In this document: piece by piece, positions 48,490 through 61,592 of the stretch | Layout of the letters: the number at the start of each line of letters is the position of its first letter | Position numbering within the stretch: position 1 is the stretch's first letter | Origin: Panorpa germanica | Taxonomy: Eukaryota > Arthropoda > Insecta > Mecoptera > Panorpidae | Direction: 5' to 3' | Assembly: GCA_963678705.1 (NCBI GenBank) | Contig: OY783219.1 | Location: 9,672,001 to 9,736,000, forward strand | DNA length: 64,000 bases | Translations under genes and position numbers: made by a program | Notes under the pieces: generated by a model | Databases searched by the model: none | What the model saw: only the letters and a program-made list of their open reading frames with translations | Told to the model about the DNA's origin: nothing

Positions 48490-48780
48490 TCGTAGGTAAA
48501 AGTATAGTCGGATATTCAGTGCAAACGTGACGTACACTCCATATAGGATAGTGTTTTATTTATTTTAATTATTTTTTACTTAGTAAAAGTCTATGTGAGC
48601 TCCTATTTACTTATACAGACTAAATACAAAAAATAAACTGTTAATAAATATGGAAACTTTGTCGCACATAGTAAGATGTAATATACTCGTAGTGTATGTT
48701 ACTTTAAACCATTATATCTTTTCTACAAACTGGTCAAACAATTTAAAAAACAGTTAAAACTTTCCTAAATTTATTTCCCT
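48490..48780. repeat. Dispersed repeat E, copy 1
   Basis: Matches 59820-60135 in the same orientation at lower identity: AAAGTATAGTCGGATATT, ATGGAAACTTTGTCG, ACTGGTCAAACAATTTAA, CTAAATTTATTTCCCT. Both copies end at a similar TTTATTTC(C/T)CT boundary. Confidence 0.7.
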
Positions 48781-48783
48781 AAA

Positions 48784-49006
48784 GCCCCTTTCCCACTCAC
48801 TGTTTTTAGTTTTAATTTAAGGTTTTAACCTTAAATGTAATTTTGAACTTGTCAAGCTTGTCATTTTGTAATAATTACTAATTTTATTTATTATAAATTA
48901 TTGTATTTAATATAATAAATTTTATTTCTTTATATTTCATAAGGTGAAACATACATTTTAGGTTAAAACGATAAATTAACACTAGAACAGTGAGTGGGAA
49001 TGGGTC
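48784..49006. mobile_element. Palindromic MITE
   Basis: About 35 bp inverted ends: CCCCTTTCCCACTCACTGTT from 48785, and its partner ACAGTGAGTGGGAATGGGTC to 49006. The internal text TTTAAGGTTTTAACCTTAAA is itself palindromic. A related end (GCAGTCAGTGGGAATGATAC) occurs at 54290-54309. No target duplication seen. Confidence 0.7.
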
Positions 49007-49273
49007 ATAACAGTTTTTTTTTAGTTTATGGAACCGTTCTTGAGATATACTTTAAAATGATGAGTTTTATGCTTTGTAGGCTTTCCAGCTGATCAGAACA
49101 TTTGAAATATTGTAATTAAATTAAAATAAGGCCACTTATATTAACAATATTTTTAAAGTTTATCATATTTTGTAGAATACTTGTTTTACTAGTTAACTCA
49201 GATTAAGCAAATCATCTAAAAGGGTCTTACTTTATAACTTTTCATAAATCTTTTTACTATTTACTAATACCAT

Positions 49274-49605
49274 AAGAGGCGGCCTTAGGAGGTGGCCAGC
49301 AGGGCAACCGCCCGGGGCCTCGCATTCTAGCGCAACACCCCAAGTAGAAAAATTCATTACTACATATCTATTTGAATCTCGCGCCTTGAATCACTGCGTC
49401 TTCTTTTAAGGTATTCATGTACCTTAGTTTATCATCATTAATATTTGTCGTCTTTATTCTTCTTAGCTTTTATAATAATTCCAATATAAAATTTTATTTC
49501 TCGTCAATTAGCATCAAAAATACTTACTTACATAAATTTTACAAAGAACAAGTGCCTCACAAAAATCTGCTGCCCGATGCCTCGCAATGGCTAAGAGCGC
49601 CCCTG
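49274..49605. mobile_element. hAT MITE (GC-rich ends), copy 2
   Basis: Imperfect inverted ends AAGAGGCGGCCTTAGG and GGCTAAGAGCGCCCCTG. The flanking octamers AATACCAT (49266-49273) and ACTACCAC (49606-49613) match at six of eight positions, a decayed hAT duplication. It aligns with 20344-20694. The open frame crossing it is not meaningful. Confidence 0.75.
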
Positions 49606-50509
49606 ACTACCACTAAGGTATGTATCGATGACACCTCCAGGTGGTCTGATGACCAGTCGTTTCTTAAGATTTTGAAATTAGCAAACGTCTTATATTGGGT
49701 AAACGAAATAAAACACGAAATATAAGGATTTTATAACCGCTTTTAAACATAAGTCTTCAGCGAACTCTCTTAATTTGACTGCAGATATATTAGACTGTGT
49801 TTTACAAGGTGCGGCACATACATACACACTTAAAAATCTAAGCACCATTTCAAAATCTTGGTTACTATACCAACACCTCAAATATTAATTACATTATCAC
49901 ACAGTACATCAATTATGTAACTTAAAGTTGCGCTTAATAATAAATCCTTAATTAACTAAAGCGCAAGCATAATTATCAAAGTCTATAAATAAAAATCAAA
50001 CAACATAACAAGTTACAGCTTGATTGTTAACACCAAGATGCCGGCCCGGCCCGGCGCTATAATTGATGCATCAGCCATAGTTTAACTTCATTATTGTAAT
50101 CAATTATTTTGTCACTAAAACTTTCCAAGTTCGAAACGTAGTTGCAAGCTAATTAAATTTACAGAATACTAATTATACCAAGTTAAATATTCAGCTGTAG
50201 TTGAAACATATGTATTATGTATAGACAATAAATGCACAAGTATGTGTACGAGTTGATTACTAATACAAATGTATTGTGTAATAATAACAATGTTGTTTGA
50301 AGGAGTGAGATATCATTATAAGTTAGTTCAAGTTTATATTTAGACTTCTAAATATTTGCTTTCCTAATTAATATAATGAAAAGTGCAACTGAGATATACA
50401 AAACTATCTTGTGTTTATACTTTTATGTTCAACATATCTAATGACCAATACACCCACTTCTGAGTTTCTTCACCCACTCCTGAGTTCTTTATTTTCTTCT
50501 GGGTGGATA
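49606..50509. other. Gene-free stretch
   Basis: Contains a (GGCCC)n-like GC block, GCCGGCCCGGCCCGGCGC, at about 50041-50058, unusual for the composition. No gene. Confidence 0.4.
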
Positions 50510-50810
50510 GGTTATTTTATTTGAATGTTTTTGCTATTAGGCACTACATTCTTCCGCCTTATATTCTTAAGTTACATATCATTAAAATTAATTATATTTA
50601 ATTTGTGTTTCTTATTCTATATACTCATTCTCTCCCCTTCAAAAAGAAGAAAAACCTAACCCCTTAATGATTTTTTCTTTCTGCTACTCTCCTCTTGTTT
50701 CTACTCTGCCCTTCTTTCTCTTTTCTCGTTCTTTCTGTTTCCCTTTAATAACTGCACTATCTTCTTTTCACTTTTTACTCTCAATTTTCCCTGTATCTGC
50801 CTATTCCGAA
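50510..50810 (-). mobile_element. LINE family B 3' end, copy 3
   Basis: Minus-strand LINE tail. 3' UTR words ATAAGGCGGAAGAATGTAGT and CCTAATAGCAAAAACA match copy 4 at 52885-53215 closely, and copies 1 and 2 less so. The coding part is reduced to a degenerate charged segment. Confidence 0.65.
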
Positions 50811-52884
50811 CCTTGGTTAATAATTTTAATAGCGCTAAAATAGGTAAATGATCATTATATTTAATAACTACTCAAACGATAAACACATAAAATGAATGCC
50901 ATGTCAATTTCAACACAAAATTTCAAACTTTCAGATATTATAAAAAAGTTAATTTATTTTACATAACAAAGTGGAAGCTCCGCCCCCTCTTACGTATGTA
51001 AAATGACATTTCACATAGATATAATAATATATTATCATTACATAAGTATACATTTAATTCATAAAAATGTAATTATGAAGTTTTTATTTTGTGGGTGAAA
51101 TGTTTAATTTGATGATATAAAAAGTTTTTTTAGGGTCGCTTTAAATATAAATTTATAATAAGTTTTAAAACAAAGAAGTTCTCTAACCAATTACGAACAA
51201 GACATAAGTATTACACAAATCATACACAATTCTTTTTACTGTTAAATTCATTCATTCCTCAGAAAGTATAAGTATATTTATTTAATATGATTCTAAAGTT
51301 TTAATTATTTTAATGTTTCTTTAAAAAGTTACTTTAATATCGTTATGTTATATAATTATTTAAAGTGAAATAAAAACAAACAAAAATCCATGTTTACTGT
51401 TGCCCTTTTGAAAGTAAAGTTAACAGGAAGTTCTCTGATCTTAAGATATATTTAATTAATTGCTTTGTAATGTAATAAAGTAATTCTGTAAATTTAAATA
51501 CTAGTTTCTTTTTAAAACCGTACTTGCCAGATTATGGAAATGTTTTTTCGGATAATTATATCGTTTGCACAGATTCAGAATATGCATAAACATAAGGGCC
51601 TTAGCCTTTGCGAGAAAAGTAATACTTCCGCCGCGAAAAAATATATAATATTCTCTTAATTATACTATAATTTTAACACGAGCTCAGTTGAAGAATACAA
51701 AGTTTGTATGATAATTTTTTTGATTAAATTCCAAGTGAAATGCAGGAATTTATTGAAAGTATGATATGTTATAAGAATCTTACTCGCAGACCTTAATGAA
51801 AAGTATTGGCATTGTCCTTATCAAGATGTTAGTATTTAAAATGTGCATTTTTCAATTAACTCGAGAGATTAATCGAACAGTAGTAGTGATGTGGCAACAG
51901 CGCTTTACTATTGCTACCAAATAAGCGCGTAAATGAAACACACTGTACTACAAAACGACAACAAAATGTCCAGTAATACTCGGCGTTGTTGCCACTATCA
52001 TTTTTGTATTACTATGGACGTGTATGTACAAATTCTTATTGCTGATATTTGGTCGTGTGTGAGAGTAATGACACAGTACCTCCACAAAAGTTTCAGCTGG
52101 AACTATCCGCATCGGCTTTCTTATAAACGTAGTGCACTAAGTTATTTTGAATCAGATTGTCAGTGAACAACTACCTTCAAAGACAAGCAAATAATTTGAA
52201 AAAAGAAGTGACGTTTTGAAAAGAAAATTCTTCCTGTGTTAAGCATTCTTTGTTACTTGACATGCATTTCAAATTAGCAGCTTTTTGTTGATTCTATAAT
52301 AAATACGAAATAATACGTCTTATCTTAAATAATGCACGTTCCATTATATAACATACTCTTACACTCTGCATTCTGTCTGACTTGTTGTTTGCAATCTATA
52401 ATTTCACAATCTCCAGTTTCTTACTAATACTACCAATAATGGCTTCTTTTCTCTTAAGTTTAACTTTTTCTACATATAGTTTTAGCATTAAAGACTACCT
52501 ACAAATTCCTTAAAACAAAAACAATTAATTAACTATCACGTTAATTACAGCGTAGGAGCTTATATGCACCAGTATCAGCTAACGCTAGGAGCTCGTTATT
52601 TTCTAATAAACTAGCCGTTATTAATTAAAGTGTAATAGTTTCTCCAGGATATACGCGATTATGCAATCATGTTGACGATGGTAACGTTAATATTGTTACG
52701 TTTATTATTAATTTAAAGAACATCTTCAAAATATGCTCAAAGTTATTGGTTGAGAAAAGAGTAGACATAGACTACGTATGAAATTCTTTAGTCTCCAGTA
52801 TAATCCAGAATTTTACAAGTTTCTTATGAATTCTTATGTTTTATTAACAGTTATCGTTTGAAATCGTCTTGTATCTAGAAAGAT
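50811..52884. other. Gene-free stretch
   Basis: AT-rich, with no gene. The open frame at 51933-52166 has no recognised motif. Confidence 0.4.
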
Positions 52885-53215
52885 AGAAACGCTGGTGCAC
52901 ATTAAGTATTCATGTGAGTATAGAGTAAAAAGTGAAAAGAAGATTGTGAAGTTATTGAAGAGAGGCAGTAAAGAGAAGAGGTGGATGTTTGAGATAGAGA
53001 TAAGGAGCGAGGAAAGAGAAGGAATGACATAGGGAAGGGTAGGGAGAGTAGCAGAAAGAGAAAAGCAATAGGGTTTAATTTTTATTTTTGAAGGGAAAGA
53101 GAATGAGTAGATAGAATAAGGAACATAAATGAAATATAATAGATCACAATGATATGTAATTTAATGATATAAGGCTGAAGAATGTACTGCCTAATAGCAA
53201 AAACATTAAAATAAA
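52885..53215 (+). mobile_element. LINE family B 3' end, copy 4
   Basis: Frame KIETLVHIKYSCEYRVKSEK then LLKRGSKEKRWMFEIE is the same C-terminus as at 15.1 and 40.4 kb, with the first Cys pair of the knuckle missing. It ends with CTAATAGCAAAAACATTAAA and abuts the tail of a LINE in the opposite orientation (53222-53595). Confidence 0.75.
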
Positions 53216-53221
53216 TATTAA

Positions 53222-53595
53222 TTGAATATTTCTTCTTATTTATTTATTTGCCTTGATTATCATTTGTCATAGCGACCATCAAACATTTTTTATATATATT
53301 TAACATTTTATAATTCTATTTTACAAATGTCTAAATATTTAAATAATTCACTAATTATTTTGAATCACTTTACAAAAATTTAGTATTAACAGAAAAAGTT
53401 TTAATCATATCTAATATTTCACTATTGAATTTTGATCTTTCTAAACTATAATTTATGCATTCAAATATAATATGATCCAAAATTTCTTCTTCACCACATT
53501 GACATCTATCGTCAGATTTAATATTAATTTTGTACAGGTGAGCTGGGGTATACAATAATTAGTCTTGATTCTGATTATAGTTGATATAATTTTTA
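53222..53595 (-). pseudogene. LINE family E C-terminus, copy 2
   Basis: The minus strand encodes YTPAHLYKINIKSDDRCQCG and EEEILDHIIFECINYSLERS, an intact C-x-C...H-x4-C knuckle, closely matching copy 1 at 42305-42690. The 3' UTR extends to AATGATAATCAAGGC and a short AAATAAATA tail near 53233-53252, so the true 3' end is preserved. It is 5' truncated near 53595, beside an ATAATAATA run. Confidence 0.8.
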
Positions 53596-55025
<1,430 letters not shown>

Positions 55026-55646
55026 AATGGGCTTGTGTCCTATGTCTTAATATCTATAAAAGTGTACTATATATTGATAAAGTTGGTTACTAGAACCTCA
55101 AGTTTAATTATTTTTTAATAACTCCTTATATGTTAAGAGATATTAACAATTAAGAAAGTCATTTTGTCTCTTTAATTATTAAAGGGATTCAACGTTGTAC
55201 ACATTCCAAGCGCATGTGACATCACAATCATTGTATAAGGCTACCAACCTTACAGCTCATAAATCTCTGCTATATGTATTTATATATCAAAATATCAAAT
55301 ATTATTTACTGCTATTTCAAGGAACAATCAAATTTCAATATTATGTCTGCCTTAGCAGGGTTAAATAAAATAAAAACTTATTATTCTTTGATTTGACTAC
55401 CAACAGCAACAGAACATTACCACATCACTGACCTAATCAACAAATAACTGATGTTAAAATGCATTTCACGTCATACAAATATAGCCGACCATTTCTAGCG
55501 CTAAAAGTACAATTCAAACTATTAATTGCTATATCTCCGTCAATATTTAGATATTTAATAAAATAGGCACGCCAATACACATTTATTAACATCAATTTCA
55601 ATCAATTGAAAAATCGACCACTAAAAAATGAGGACACAAGCCCATT
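55026..55646. mobile_element. TIR element T, copy 2 (best ends)
   Basis: Perfect 16 bp inverted ends AATGGGCTTGTGTCCT (55026-55041) and its complement (55631-55646) bound 621 bp without coding capacity. It is in inverse orientation to copy 1 at 46788-47371. No unambiguous target duplication, so the superfamily is unassigned. Confidence 0.85.
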
Positions 55647-55834
55647 GTTTCAACATGAGGTATGGCTATTAAATAACGAGACTGATGCTGCTACAGAAAA
55701 AGTGTGTATGCGCCAAACGCTAGCAACCGATAGCTCTTTCGTGAAGCTTTATCTATAAGCTCTCGCTTATGTGAACAATTCAGAATAACCGTAGCCTTCG
55801 TTAGCATTATGCCAGTATTTCACACTAGAGAGAC

Positions 55835-56270
55835 AAAACAACAAAACGCGAACAAAAACACCAATGTTTACACCAAAAAGACAGTTATTAAAATATTTTT
55901 GTCTTTAAAAACTGTTTTAGTAAACAAAACACATTCCCATTCGGAGTCGGTAAGAACAAAGGAAAACACGTGTGTTGTTGTTTTATAGTCTGTTTGGTTT
56001 GAACACGCAGTTTTGTTTTTTGTGAACATTTGCGCTAGTCAGTTGTTGTTTATCATTTGGCTAGGAACTAGTTTCAAGAGCAGTTATAAATAAATGCAGA
56101 ATGCAATGGACAAAAGATGAGACGAGCAATTTAATAGAAATGTATCGCCAACACAATAATTTGTGGCGAAAACATTCTGTTTTCGAAAAACAGATATTTA
56201 AAATAAAACAAATCATGTTTTTGTTTGATTTTTGAAAACAAAACTGTCTCTTTGGTGAAAAAACGGCATT
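55835..56270. repeat. Dispersed repeat G, copy 2
   Basis: Same orientation as 370-735. Inverted ends CACCAAAAAGACAG (about 55880) and CTGTCTCTTTGGTG (about 56257). About 100 bp at 56060-56165, including a MADF-like frame, is absent from copy 1. Confidence 0.75.
56101..56235 (+). pseudogene. MADF-like domain fragment
   Basis: A 44-codon frame starts MQWTKDETSNLIEMYRQHNN followed by LWRKHS, then runs into low-complexity repeat text and stops at 56235. W-T-K-D-E-T..LIE.YR.H..LW is the first-helix pattern of MADF (Adf-1-type) DNA-binding domains. These occur in insect transcription regulators and in accessory proteins of PIF/Harbinger transposons. A complete MADF domain needs about 80 residues, so this is a fragment. 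It lies within repeat G copy 2 and may be captured host sequence or a relic of the element's own gene. Confidence 0.6.
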
Positions 56271-56437
56271 ACAGTTGATTTTTGTTTCACTGAAAAAATG
56301 TTAAGTGTTAATTTCATATGAATCTTGGAAAAACGGTAAATTTTGCATAACAATTTTAACATACAAAAAGTGTACGCGAAAATGATGCCGAATATTCTCA
56401 TTAACGAAGACGTTCCTAGCAAGGTATACTATCTGAG

Positions 56438-56641
56438 TATTAGACCATCCGTCTTATTTACTGGATCTTGCACAGTGCGATTTCTATCTGTTTTCTAAGG
56501 TGAAATCTGTATTGAAAGCAACAAGATTTGAGTTCGTTGAAGCTATGAAAAAGAAAGCGACACGTGTCCTGAAGGAGCTGACAGAAGAGCACTATTTTGC
56601 AATTTTATTACAGGTTTTATCTGATTTCCTAAACCAAAATT
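56438..56641 (+). pseudogene. Mariner transposase C-terminal fragment
   Basis: The plus strand reads SYLLDLAQCDFYLFSKVKSV followed by LKATRFEFVEAMKKKATRVL and KELTEEHYF, with a stop at 56639. This is the end of a mariner transposase; the family form is YSPDLAPCDF.LFPKLK, whose Asp in CDF is the third residue of the DD(34)D triad and is present here. Upstream catalytic parts are absent and no TIR was found nearby. It follows repeat G copy 2 by about 170 bp. Confidence 0.8.
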
Positions 56642-58190
56642 AGGGCGCATATTACTCCAACTGCTTTCAATAAGTATATGCTATGTAATTGTTGCAGACT
56701 ATAGTTGTTTATTTCTCTTCTTACTCGATTGTTGGTCACCGAAAACACAAAAGAAACAAGACAAAAGAAAAGTGTGCCTTCGACATCCAGATAATTATCT
56801 TTTTTTGTCGAAAATGAATTTTTTTTAAATATTTTATAATAGAAAGACCTGTATAATTCTGTTTAGTAATAAATAAAATTTAATTACTTCTTATTGATTT
56901 ACTTCATATTGTTAATATGGTCAAATTCAAGTTTTTTTCCAACAGTTTTATTAAAACGTTTACATATTTTGAAAATATCGTTCAATATATTGATGTAGTG
57001 ATATTTTTTCTTTTATTTATTATACTACCTTTATACTCGTATTTTTTTAATCTCAATTGTAGCTAATTGTTATACAGTTTTTCTCTAAACTCTCGCTAAA
57101 ATAATTCAATTTTGAACCAACATACAAGAGTTTCAATACTATTATATTTTTTAAAAATTAATATTCAACAAAAAAGTACACGGATTGAAAATATTTTTGT
57201 ACATTTTTTATTCTTCTTTTTTTTTTTTGAATGTGTATTTTCAGTCGATGCATAATGCATGTTATTTTAGTAGAAAGGTGAGAGATTATTAAATACAAAT
57301 ATGATAAAAATAGAATTCGCATGGTGCCATGGGGCCACGGTGCGGCGGCTTTCACGTCGTTGTGTAACAATAATAAAGACGTTGTTGACATGAGCGATGC
57401 GGGGGTGATATAGAAAATTGAAAAATATCACAAAATGTATGACGAAAAACAAATACCCAGGGGCGTCCAATTGTCGGAGGAAGGAGCAAGAGCAGCTATG
57501 TACTTGCATGTAGCATGAAAAACATTACATCACATTTTGTTTTTGGTGAAAAATTGATCAAGCCACTGCGTATTTCACGTTAGTAATTCTTGTCGCTTAG
57601 ATTAACTTCAATATCCAAAATATTGCTAATTTTATTTATTTATTATTTTAAGGTTCAATCTTATGAATTGTTTTTGTGTTAAATTTAAACTCGCTATACT
57701 AGTAATCGTTTTCAGCTAACAGAACTAATGATTTGCTCAAGATAAATCGATATTTTGATATGATGAATAATAATGTATAATCTCTTTTTATACGTTTTTA
57801 CTGTGTATTATACAGGTACAATCTGGCCTCCGTCTAATTACCATCTAATCAATTTCAAGCTAATGTAGAGCACACCGATCAAACTACCGGTATTACGATT
57901 ATGAGTAGCTGTCGTGAAACGAGCGAAGAATTGTTAGTTGACGTGGTGGGGGAACGTCAATGACAGTGAAAACAAAAAATGTTACAATAACTTGCATAGG
58001 AGCTACTGACTCACTCGGACATGGTTGTAACTCGCCCAATGTGATCACACGGGGCGAGTAACTGTACCACAGTAATTGTTTAGACCAACTCGTATATTAT
58101 AACCACGGCATCGAATTATTCAGTTTGATTTCATTGTTTACAAGCAATTAACACAAGAAATGATTATTCACAAGCTAGTTTGATGCTTAC
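56642..58190. other. Gene-free stretch
   Basis: Contains a GC-rich island at 57320-57360 (ATGGTGCCATGGGGCCACGG) and CAGGGGCGTCCAATTG at 57460, which resembles an unpaired hAT end. No gene. Confidence 0.4.
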
Positions 58191-58842
58191 ATGAAGGAGG
58201 GTCTAGAATTTACAAAAAATTGATTTTTGTTTTTTTGATATTTTGAAAGTACAGTCTTTTAAGAATATACTGTTTTTTGAAAGGATATTGCCAATAAATA
58301 GCCATAGCATACCTAAAAATTTAATCACATTTATTTCAAAACTACTATTTTCGGCATGGTGTTGTAGAAAAGAAAAACTGTTCAACCGAATTGTCTGAAA
58401 TTTGAATACATTATTCACAACATGAATAGCTATCGTTGGACCTAGAATAACTTTTTTATTTCAATAATTTCGTATCTTTTTCATTAAATAACTGGTAAAA
58501 AAAAAACCAGTTTTTAGAATTTCAATTTCAAAAGCGTGCCATTCTTCAATTTTCAATTTATTTCTTCTCTAGTTCCGACCATAACTGTACTTATACTAAT
58601 TAATAATTTTCTTGGTTTTTATTTATCAGATAAATAGAAGAAAAAATCGGTAACACTGTCCAGGTCCAATTTTTTGACAGGGCCATTTTTAACATATTTA
58701 GTAATATTTTTAAATTTCAAAAAAGAAGAATAGATGTAATAATACGCCTAAAAAGTTAAACTATCGTTTTTCAATATTTTTATTATGAAAGAACAATCCT
58801 CAAAATACCTTCAATTTTTGAGCTCTAGATCACCGTCCCCAC
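58191..58842. mobile_element. TTAA-target non-autonomous element
   Basis: The right end reads CTCTAGATCACCGTCCCCAC then TTAA (58843-58846). The left end, ATGAAGGAGGGTCTAGAA preceded by TTAC (58187-58190), is its imperfect inverse. The subterminal CAAAAAATTGA/TCAATTTTTGAG extends the inversion. The 652 bp interior is non-coding. The ends differ from those of the 38 kb element. Confidence 0.55.
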
Positions 58843-59819
58843 TTAACCTTGTACTAAATATACCTTTGTGATAAAACAAATATTATTCAAAGATTCTTTT
58901 TCTCAGTTAGTATAATCCCAACTGGGATCCAAACATAAGCAAGTAGAGTAATTGCAGTGAGAGTAATAGACGATCTGTGTGATGCATTATATTTTGCTGC
59001 AGCACTAGCGCTTCACTATATATTACCTGCTTATTTGCATATGTAACTACTCACTGCATTTACAAAAAGTTTTATTTCTGAAGTTCTATAAGAACGAAAT
59101 GGAATTTACATTCCTCAGTTGCTCTAATTCTAACTGTAGCTGCTGCAACTGCTTCAGCAGACTTGAGAATTTACTGGGTTTCAGGAGGTAATAAAACTTA
59201 CATTCAAAGTTTAAAGTTTCAGACAATTTCATTATTTGTTACTTATTTAAAATACCCATAGATATAATACTTATACATATATGTTTATGCCTATTTTAAT
59301 TGTTAAAGGTACGAGATTACGTTAATCAAACATCAAAATTAAATGTACACACAACATATTCTTTCACAGTGTGCTGGAAATAGGGTTATTTCAAGGCATT
59401 GTTCATAGTTACAACTACCCGTATTAAATTGTTTCCAAGTATACATAGTTGCGGGTAATCCAGGCGCTGTGCTACCGCTATGTAACAGCTGATTTGGACT
59501 ACTAACCCCAGCTTAATATTATTCCCCCTTAAAACTGTTTTCAAGCGAATAATTATTATGTTTTGCGGTCAATCATTAACAATCTCTGTCATGTTAATAG
59601 TATTATATTAATTAATTAAGTTTTATAAGTGCTAATTACTTCGTAATCTGTAATTTGGAAATTAGTGACTGGTTTTAGACTGTATTAAAGGATAATAATA
59701 TGAGTAATAGTGGGTAGTCTATAGGAATTTACATAAAAATTATGCTAGCGGTATTGATGTGAGTGCTGTGTGATTTTGTAACAGTTTTACAAACAGAAAT
59801 CAATACTATTTGAAAGAAA
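58843..59819. other. Gene-free stretch
   Basis: No gene or repeat pair recognised. Confidence 0.4.
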
Positions 59820-60135
59820 GTTGTAGACGAAAGTATAGTAGGATATTAAGTACAACGATATGTTTACTCTATATAGAATAGTATTGTATTGTTTTCGGAG
59901 CTTTTATATACTTGTACAGATTATATGTAACCACATTGTGGAGAAATATGGAAACGCTGTCGATTGCAACGCATCCAATGCTATATAGTACTTCGCATGC
60001 TAACGCGTTGCCAAATTATGATAGGTGTATACACTCTATGTGTATACACTTTCAAAAATTTATCAGCTTTATATCTTTTGTACTAACTGATCAAACAATT
60101 TAATAACAGCCAAATATTTCTTAATTTATTTCTCT
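59820..60135. repeat. Dispersed repeat E, copy 2
   Basis: Counterpart of 48490-48780. It also holds two copies of the palindrome GTGTATACAC (60025-60034; 60040-60049) not present in copy 1. The 63-codon open frame across it is not conserved in copy 1. Confidence 0.7.
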
Positions 60136-60139
60136 ACAG

Positions 60140-60450
60140 TATATAATTTTCTTATTTCTTTATTTATATTAATGTACAATAAATTAAGCTTATTGTATGA
60201 AAATTTGAAGTCGATTGGAGTAAAACTGTCGGAGATAGAGAGATTTAAGTCTACACTTTTCAGGTCTTTTTTTGAAACTTTTAAACCCGTTTTTCTCACA
60301 CTTAGCTTTTTCAAAGTCGGTGAGTAAATCAATTTCAGGAAATCTTGTGGTGAGTTATGAGTGCCACCGCAATTACCTTTTTTTGTGACGTTTGCTTTCG
60401 CTTTCAATGCCTCATTTTTTAATATTTATTTATGAAAATTTCACAAAGTA
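60140..60450. repeat. Dispersed repeat F, copy 2
   Basis: Inverse of 9105-9620, missing about 150 bp of its middle. The 93-codon minus frame (60126-60407) lies entirely in the repeat and copy 1 does not preserve it, so it is not called a gene. Confidence 0.7.
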
Positions 60451-60647
60451 TTCCTTAAATGTTAATTTATCATGTAGTAATCATAGAATTGTAATTAGTT
60501 TAACTGTGTTGTCAAAAAACATTATCGAAAAAATGCCAATATTGTATCAATTTGACCTTAATTATAGATATTGAATGTCACAGCTATTTTTTCAATTAAA
60601 TTAAGGACACTTAAAGTAACATCATATTTCAATTTTGTTAAATTCTG

Positions 60648-60837
60648 TAGAATAAAGATTTTACTGTAAACTACCTAACGTATTTTAGAATAAAGATTTT
60701 ACTGTAAACTACCTAACGTATTTTAGAATAAAGATTTTACTGTAAACTACCTAACGTATTTTAGAATAAAGATTTTACTGTAAACTACCTAACGTATTTT
60801 AGAATAAAGATTTTACTGTAAACTACCTAACGTATGT
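60648..60837. repeat. Tandem array: five copies of a 38 bp unit
   Basis: Units start at 60648, 60686, 60724, 60762 and 60800. Each begins TAGAATAAAGATTTTACTGT and continues AAACTACCTAACGTATTT. The copies appear identical except for the last two bases of the fifth unit. Identity this high implies recent expansion or homogenisation. Confidence 0.97.
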
Positions 60838-61329
60838 CTTAACGTATCAAAACATAACAATGCTGGATCGACATAAAAGATCTCATGTTTTATTTTACTA
60901 CTATTTAGCTATTCACAATTTGAAAATTTTTAAATTTCTTTAAATTAGTCCTTTAAACTGAAAATACTCGTATACATTCAAAAAAGCAATCAGTTGATTG
61001 TTTTAATTAGCCTGACAGATAATACCTGCCAGTGGATCAAGTATCACAGTAAACAAGAAGAGTATCGTCTTACAAAAAGCATTTGGTATAAAATTAATCA
61101 ATTCTTCTAAAATTAAGAGAATCCTAACAAATCATACCTTAATTATAAACTGACTTAATTATTCACAGACTTTTATTAATTAATTAGAATCACGAGCTGT
61201 ATTTATTTTCATAACAAGAAGAAGATGAATAAACAATTTTAGTAGCTGTGCTATATATAACAGCACACATTTTAATACGTTTAGAAAATAATTTTTCTTT
61301 ATAAATGGCAAAAGATCCATAGCATGAAG
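60838..61329. other. Gene-free stretch
   Basis: No gene. TACTCGTA at 60965. Confidence 0.4.
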
Positions 61330-61592
61330 GTAACTAGAAAATATAGCAATATTAATTTTCAAAAGTTATTTTTGGGGTTCCAACTCATTAAAAGTCAGTG
61401 GAAGAAAGCTTAAAATGTAGATACGTTATTCATTCAACTAATTACAGCTTTAGATTTTGATTCGTGTTTATAGTTACTTACATAAAACGATTTAGACATA
61501 AAAAACATGGTTTTTTGATAATATTTAACCTGTTGTATAGTATCGCCATCTATATTTCGCTAGGAAAAATGGCCAATTATCTTTCACAAATC
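61330..61592. repeat. Dispersed repeat H, copy 2
   Basis: Counterpart of 48206-48475, same orientation. Beyond 61592 the sequences diverge; repeat E does not follow here, unlike at 48 kb. Confidence 0.85.

Noticed and set aside
60126-60407. 93-codon minus frame
   Set aside because: It lies wholly in dispersed repeat F and the other copy does not preserve it.
60648-60837. CRISPR-like array
   Set aside because: Units are contiguous 38 bp direct repeats with no spacers, in eukaryotic DNA.
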